Below are positions 5,920 through 7,587 of a stretch of 7,587 bases of DNA, one piece after another. The stretch is from Clostridia bacterium. GTDB lineage: Bacteria > Bacillota > Clostridia > Christensenellales > Pumilibacteraceae. The notes below the pieces were generated by a model. The model made no database searches and was not told the DNA's origin. It worked only from the letters and a program-made list of their open reading frames with translations. Both the position numbers and the translations under genes were made by a program. The first letter of the stretch is position 1. Each line of letters opens with the position of its first letter. Location: NCBI GenBank assembly GCA_017452405.1, contig JAFTMM010000100.1:1-7587 (forward strand), given 5' to 3'.

Positions 5920-6786
5920 TCAATAATCCTCTTTGACCTTATAAGTTCTTAATCCGCCTTTTACTATCTTGCAGACAAGGGGGATATTGTCGTAAATCTC
6001 ACCGTCGAGTTCGATGGGAATACCGCCGTTATCTACCTCGACTTCCTCGACATCGTAGTGCGCAATTTCGGGAACGCCGTCGTGCTTACCTTTGATGAAC
6101 TTCGGTATAAGGCGCATAACGCCACGTTTGAGTTTTTCTACCACCATAAGATCGAGTTTTCCGTCGTCTATCTTTGCGTTTGCAAACGCGTTCATTCCTC
6201 CACCGAAAGCAGATCCGTTTCCGACGCCAACCATAATTATATTTTTCTCAATCCATTCGCCGTTTATTTTTATGCGCATGGGGTAGGGTTTGAACTTCAT
6301 CAAGCACTTGACGAGTGAAACGTAATAGGAAATGGTGTTCTTTTTGTTGATAACCGCTTGCAGAACGTCTACGTCCATACCCGTACCGGCAACGTTAAGA
6401 CATTTTTTATCACCGCATTGTATGTAGTCAATCTGCTTGGTATCCCCGCGCAAAATATCTTCAAATGCTTCAATGGGATCGGAGGAGAGCTTCGACGCTC
6501 TTGCAAAATCGTTGCCACGACCGGCAGGGATAAAACCGAGGGTGGTCGTTTCGGGCGTAACGAGCCCGTTAAGCGCTTCGTGGAAAGTTCCGTCACCGCC
6601 GATAGCGATTACGTTATCCGCGCCCGAAAGACAGAGCTCTTTGGTAAGCTCCGTTGCGTGACATTTGGCATTAGTCTCGTATACGGTGTACTCAATGCCT
6701 TTTCCGTCACAATATTCGGTAATCTTTTTGAGGTATGCTTCGCCCCTTTTCTTTCCGCTTCCTTTGTTTGCGACAAAATTATACAT
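5920..6786 (-). CDS. Diacylglycerol kinase family lipid kinase (DgkB/YegS-like)
   Basis: A 288-residue cytosolic, membrane-associated lipid kinase. The family phosphorylates diacylglycerol or related lipids with ATP; in Gram-positives DgkB returns diacylglycerol from lipoteichoic acid synthesis to phospholipid. The N terminus MYNFVANKGSGKKRG carries the family's opening N-x-x-SG strand. The catalytic-domain signature IGGDGTFHEALNGL is at residues 62-75, followed by PAGRGNDFAR (87-96). GVGNGSAFGGGM (187-198), DDGKLDLMVV (207-216) and ELDGEIY (259-265) are the expected second-domain motifs. The frame stays open upstream to 7053, but those 89 codons lie antisense to the CCA gene and resemble no lipid kinase, so the ATG at 6784-6786 is the start. 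It has no Shine-Dalgarno site, and a promoter -10 box ends 6 bases before it, predicting a leaderless mRNA. The lipid substrate is uncertain. Confidence 0.93.
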   Translation of the reverse strand: MYNFVANKGSGKKRGEAYLKKITEYCDGKGIEYTVYETNAKCHATELTKELCLSGADNVIAIGGDGTFHEALNGLVTPETTTLGFIPAGRGNDFARASKLSSDPIEAFEDILRGDTKQIDYIQCGDKKCLNVAGTGMDVDVLQAVINKKNTISYYVSLVKCLMKFKPYPMRIKINGEWIEKNIIMVGVGNGSAFGGGMNAFANAKIDDGKLDLMVVEKLKRGVMRLIPKFIKGKHDGVPEIAHYDVEEVEVDNGGIPIELDGEIYDNIPLVCKIVKGGLRTYKVKEDY

Positions 6787-6792
6787 ATTATT

Positions 6793-6821
6793 AGTATAAC
6801 AAACGGTAACAATTATTTCAA
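6793..6821 (-). promoter_or_regulatory. Promoter of the lipid kinase gene, predicted to give a leaderless mRNA
   Basis: On the minus strand, TTGAAA (6816-6821) and TATACT (6793-6798) are separated by exactly 17 bases, a good sigma-A-type match. With the -10 ending at 6793, the usual +1 falls at 6786, the A of the start codon. No Shine-Dalgarno-like purine run lies between the promoter and the ATG. Confidence 0.72.
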
Positions 6822-6850
6822 GAAAAAATATGTGATTGCTTTGAAAATAT

Positions 6851-6879
6851 TTGTAAAAACGTGCTCTTCGTGCTATAAT
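6851..6879 (+). promoter_or_regulatory. Extended -10 promoter of the CCA-adding enzyme gene
   Basis: TTGTAA (6851-6856) and a perfect TATAAT (6874-6879) are separated by 17 bases, with TG at 6871-6872 giving the extended -10 form TGCTATAAT. Expected +1 is about 6886, only 7 bases before the ATG at 6893. It diverges from the lipid kinase promoter; the two -35 boxes are 29 bases apart. Confidence 0.75.
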
Positions 6880-6892
6880 ACCGCTTGTAAGC

Positions 6893-7587
6893 ATGCAAAT
6901 CGAAGTACCCAAATGGCTGAAAGAAATAGCCGAACATAACGAAACGCCGTTATATCTCGTCGGCGGATACGTTCGCAACGCCTTGTGTGGACTGCCACCC
7001 TCCGACGTAGACGTAGCAGGCAAAGCAATGCCCGAGGAGCTTAATCTCCCCAAGGGTTTCTTTTACGCTACTCGCTATAAGCGTATGGGTACGGCACTCG
7101 TTAAACATAGATATATACCGAGATTGGAGGCAGAATATACGCCTTTCCGCACGGAGGAGTACGCGCCGGGTGGCGGTCATACTCCTACGGTCGTACGCTT
7201 TGACGCGGATATTAAAGAGGATGCTTCGCGCCGTGACTTTACCGTTAACAGCATATATTACGATATAAAAAATGATGAAATAATTGACTTCTTCGGCGGA
7301 GTAGAGGATGCGAAAAATAAAATTCTCCGCGCCCATAACCCCGAAAAAGTATTTGCTTCAGACGGATTAAGACTGCTTCGTCTTATACGTATCGCTGCAG
7401 AAACGGGATTTGAAATAGATCCCGAAACGGCGCGTGTGGCAAAAGCTTCGGCGCATATGCTTGCAGACATAACCATGAACAGAAAGAGTTCGGAATTGTT
7501 CAAAATCCTCTTTGCCGACCTTGCTTACGACGTAGAGGACGCGCATTACCGCGGACTGACCTTGCTCCGTGACTACGGCTTCCTTAA
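6893..7587 (+). CDS. CCA tRNA nucleotidyltransferase / poly(A) polymerase family, N-terminal part (3' truncated)
   Basis: The frame is open from ATG 6893 to the window edge, giving 231 complete codons of a class II nucleotidyltransferase. Such enzymes add or repair the 3' CCA of tRNAs with CTP and ATP; close relatives are poly(A) polymerases. The fold signature is VGGYVRNAL at residues 23-31, and SDVDVAG (37-43) carries the metal-binding pair D38 and D40. FR of TPFRTEEY (83-90) is the next conserved stretch, and RRDFTVNS (113-120) is the sugar/NTP-binding motif. The IDFFGGVEDAKNKILR (131-146) and DGLRLLRLIRIA (157-168) segments are characteristic of the family. The family's usual Asp after VGGxVR is Asn (N29) here. 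No alternative start codon lies just upstream in frame, and there is no Shine-Dalgarno site. The helical tRNA-binding domain is mostly outside the window. CCA addition is likelier than polyadenylation but not proven. Confidence 0.93.
   Translation, partial: MQIEVPKWLKEIAEHNETPLYLVGGYVRNALCGLPPSDVDVAGKAMPEELNLPKGFFYATRYKRMGTALVKHRYIPRLEAEYTPFRTEEYAPGGGHTPTVVRFDADIKEDASRRDFTVNSIYYDIKNDEIIDFFGGVEDAKNKILRAHNPEKVFASDGLRLLRLIRIAAETGFEIDPETARVAKASAHMLADITMNRKSSELFKILFADLAYDVEDAHYRGLTLLRDYGFL

Noticed and set aside
6860..6874. Direct repeat CGTGCT twice, just upstream of the CCA gene -10 box
   Set aside because: Two 6-base copies 9 bases apart are easily due to chance, and the second overlaps the extended -10. 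There is not enough to call an operator.
6883..6898. Short palindromes GCTTGTAAGC and GCATGC around the CCA gene start codon
   Set aside because: The 4-pair and 6-base palindromes are too short to form a stable RNA structure or support a binding-site call.
6787..7053. An 89-codon N-terminal extension of the lipid kinase frame
   Set aside because: It runs through the intergenic promoters and antisense to the CCA gene, and its residues do not resemble the family. The conserved kinase N terminus begins at 6786.
6950..7503. Minus-strand frames opposite the CCA gene
   Set aside because: They are shadows. The plus-strand frame here is open for 231 codons and carries all the nucleotidyltransferase motifs.
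1..7587. A defence island, mobile element, CRISPR array or biosynthetic cluster
   Set aside because: Every substantial frame is accounted for by a known housekeeping family. No transposase, repeat array, integrase, toxin-antitoxin pair or tRNA-anchored insertion was seen on either strand.

Overview
The window looks like a chromosomal housekeeping region from a low-to-mid GC Gram-positive bacterium, most likely an uncultured member of Clostridia or a related Bacillota lineage. This rests on the gene families: a clostridial-type TcdA, a SpoVB-type flippase, an ECF transporter S component, a DgkB-like lipid kinase and a class II CCA-adding enzyme. It also rests on Gram-positive-style intrinsic terminators and AGGAGG Shine-Dalgarno sites. 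The species assignment is inference. I see no mobile elements, CRISPR arrays, rRNA or tRNA genes, and coding density is very high, with no gap over about 110 bases.

Layout. (1) Bases 1-1882, plus strand: the 3' end of uvrA, a HAD phosphatase and tcdA are joined by two ATGA overlaps of 4 bases each, which indicates one translationally coupled operon. It ends in a strong hairpin at 1882-1920 that also serves the converging purA. (2) Bases 1934-6786, minus strand, read right to left: a diacylglycerol-kinase-family lipid kinase with its own promoter and terminator, a 504-residue SpoVB/MurJ-superfamily flippase, an ECF S component with a C-terminal membrane extension, and purA. The last two appear to form a two-gene unit with a promoter at 4320-4348. 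(3) Bases 6893-7587, plus strand: a CCA-adding enzyme or poly(A) polymerase, running off the right edge and diverging from the lipid kinase.

Roles. The genes cover DNA repair (UvrA), metabolite phosphatase or repair activity (HAD), tRNA modification (TcdA, making cyclic t6A), tRNA 3'-end maturation (CCA enzyme), AMP synthesis (PurA), vitamin or small-molecule uptake (ECF S component) and envelope lipid handling (flippase, lipid kinase). I see no new multi-gene system. The most notable signal is in the 106-base region between the lipid kinase and the CCA gene. Two good divergent sigma-A-type promoters sit so close to their start codons that one mRNA is predicted to have no leader and the other a leader of about 7 bases, and neither start has a Shine-Dalgarno site. 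The flippase start also lacks one, while purA, the ECF gene and the HAD gene have clear ones. Secondary points are a CxxC-containing insertion in UvrA and the extra membrane domain on the ECF S component.
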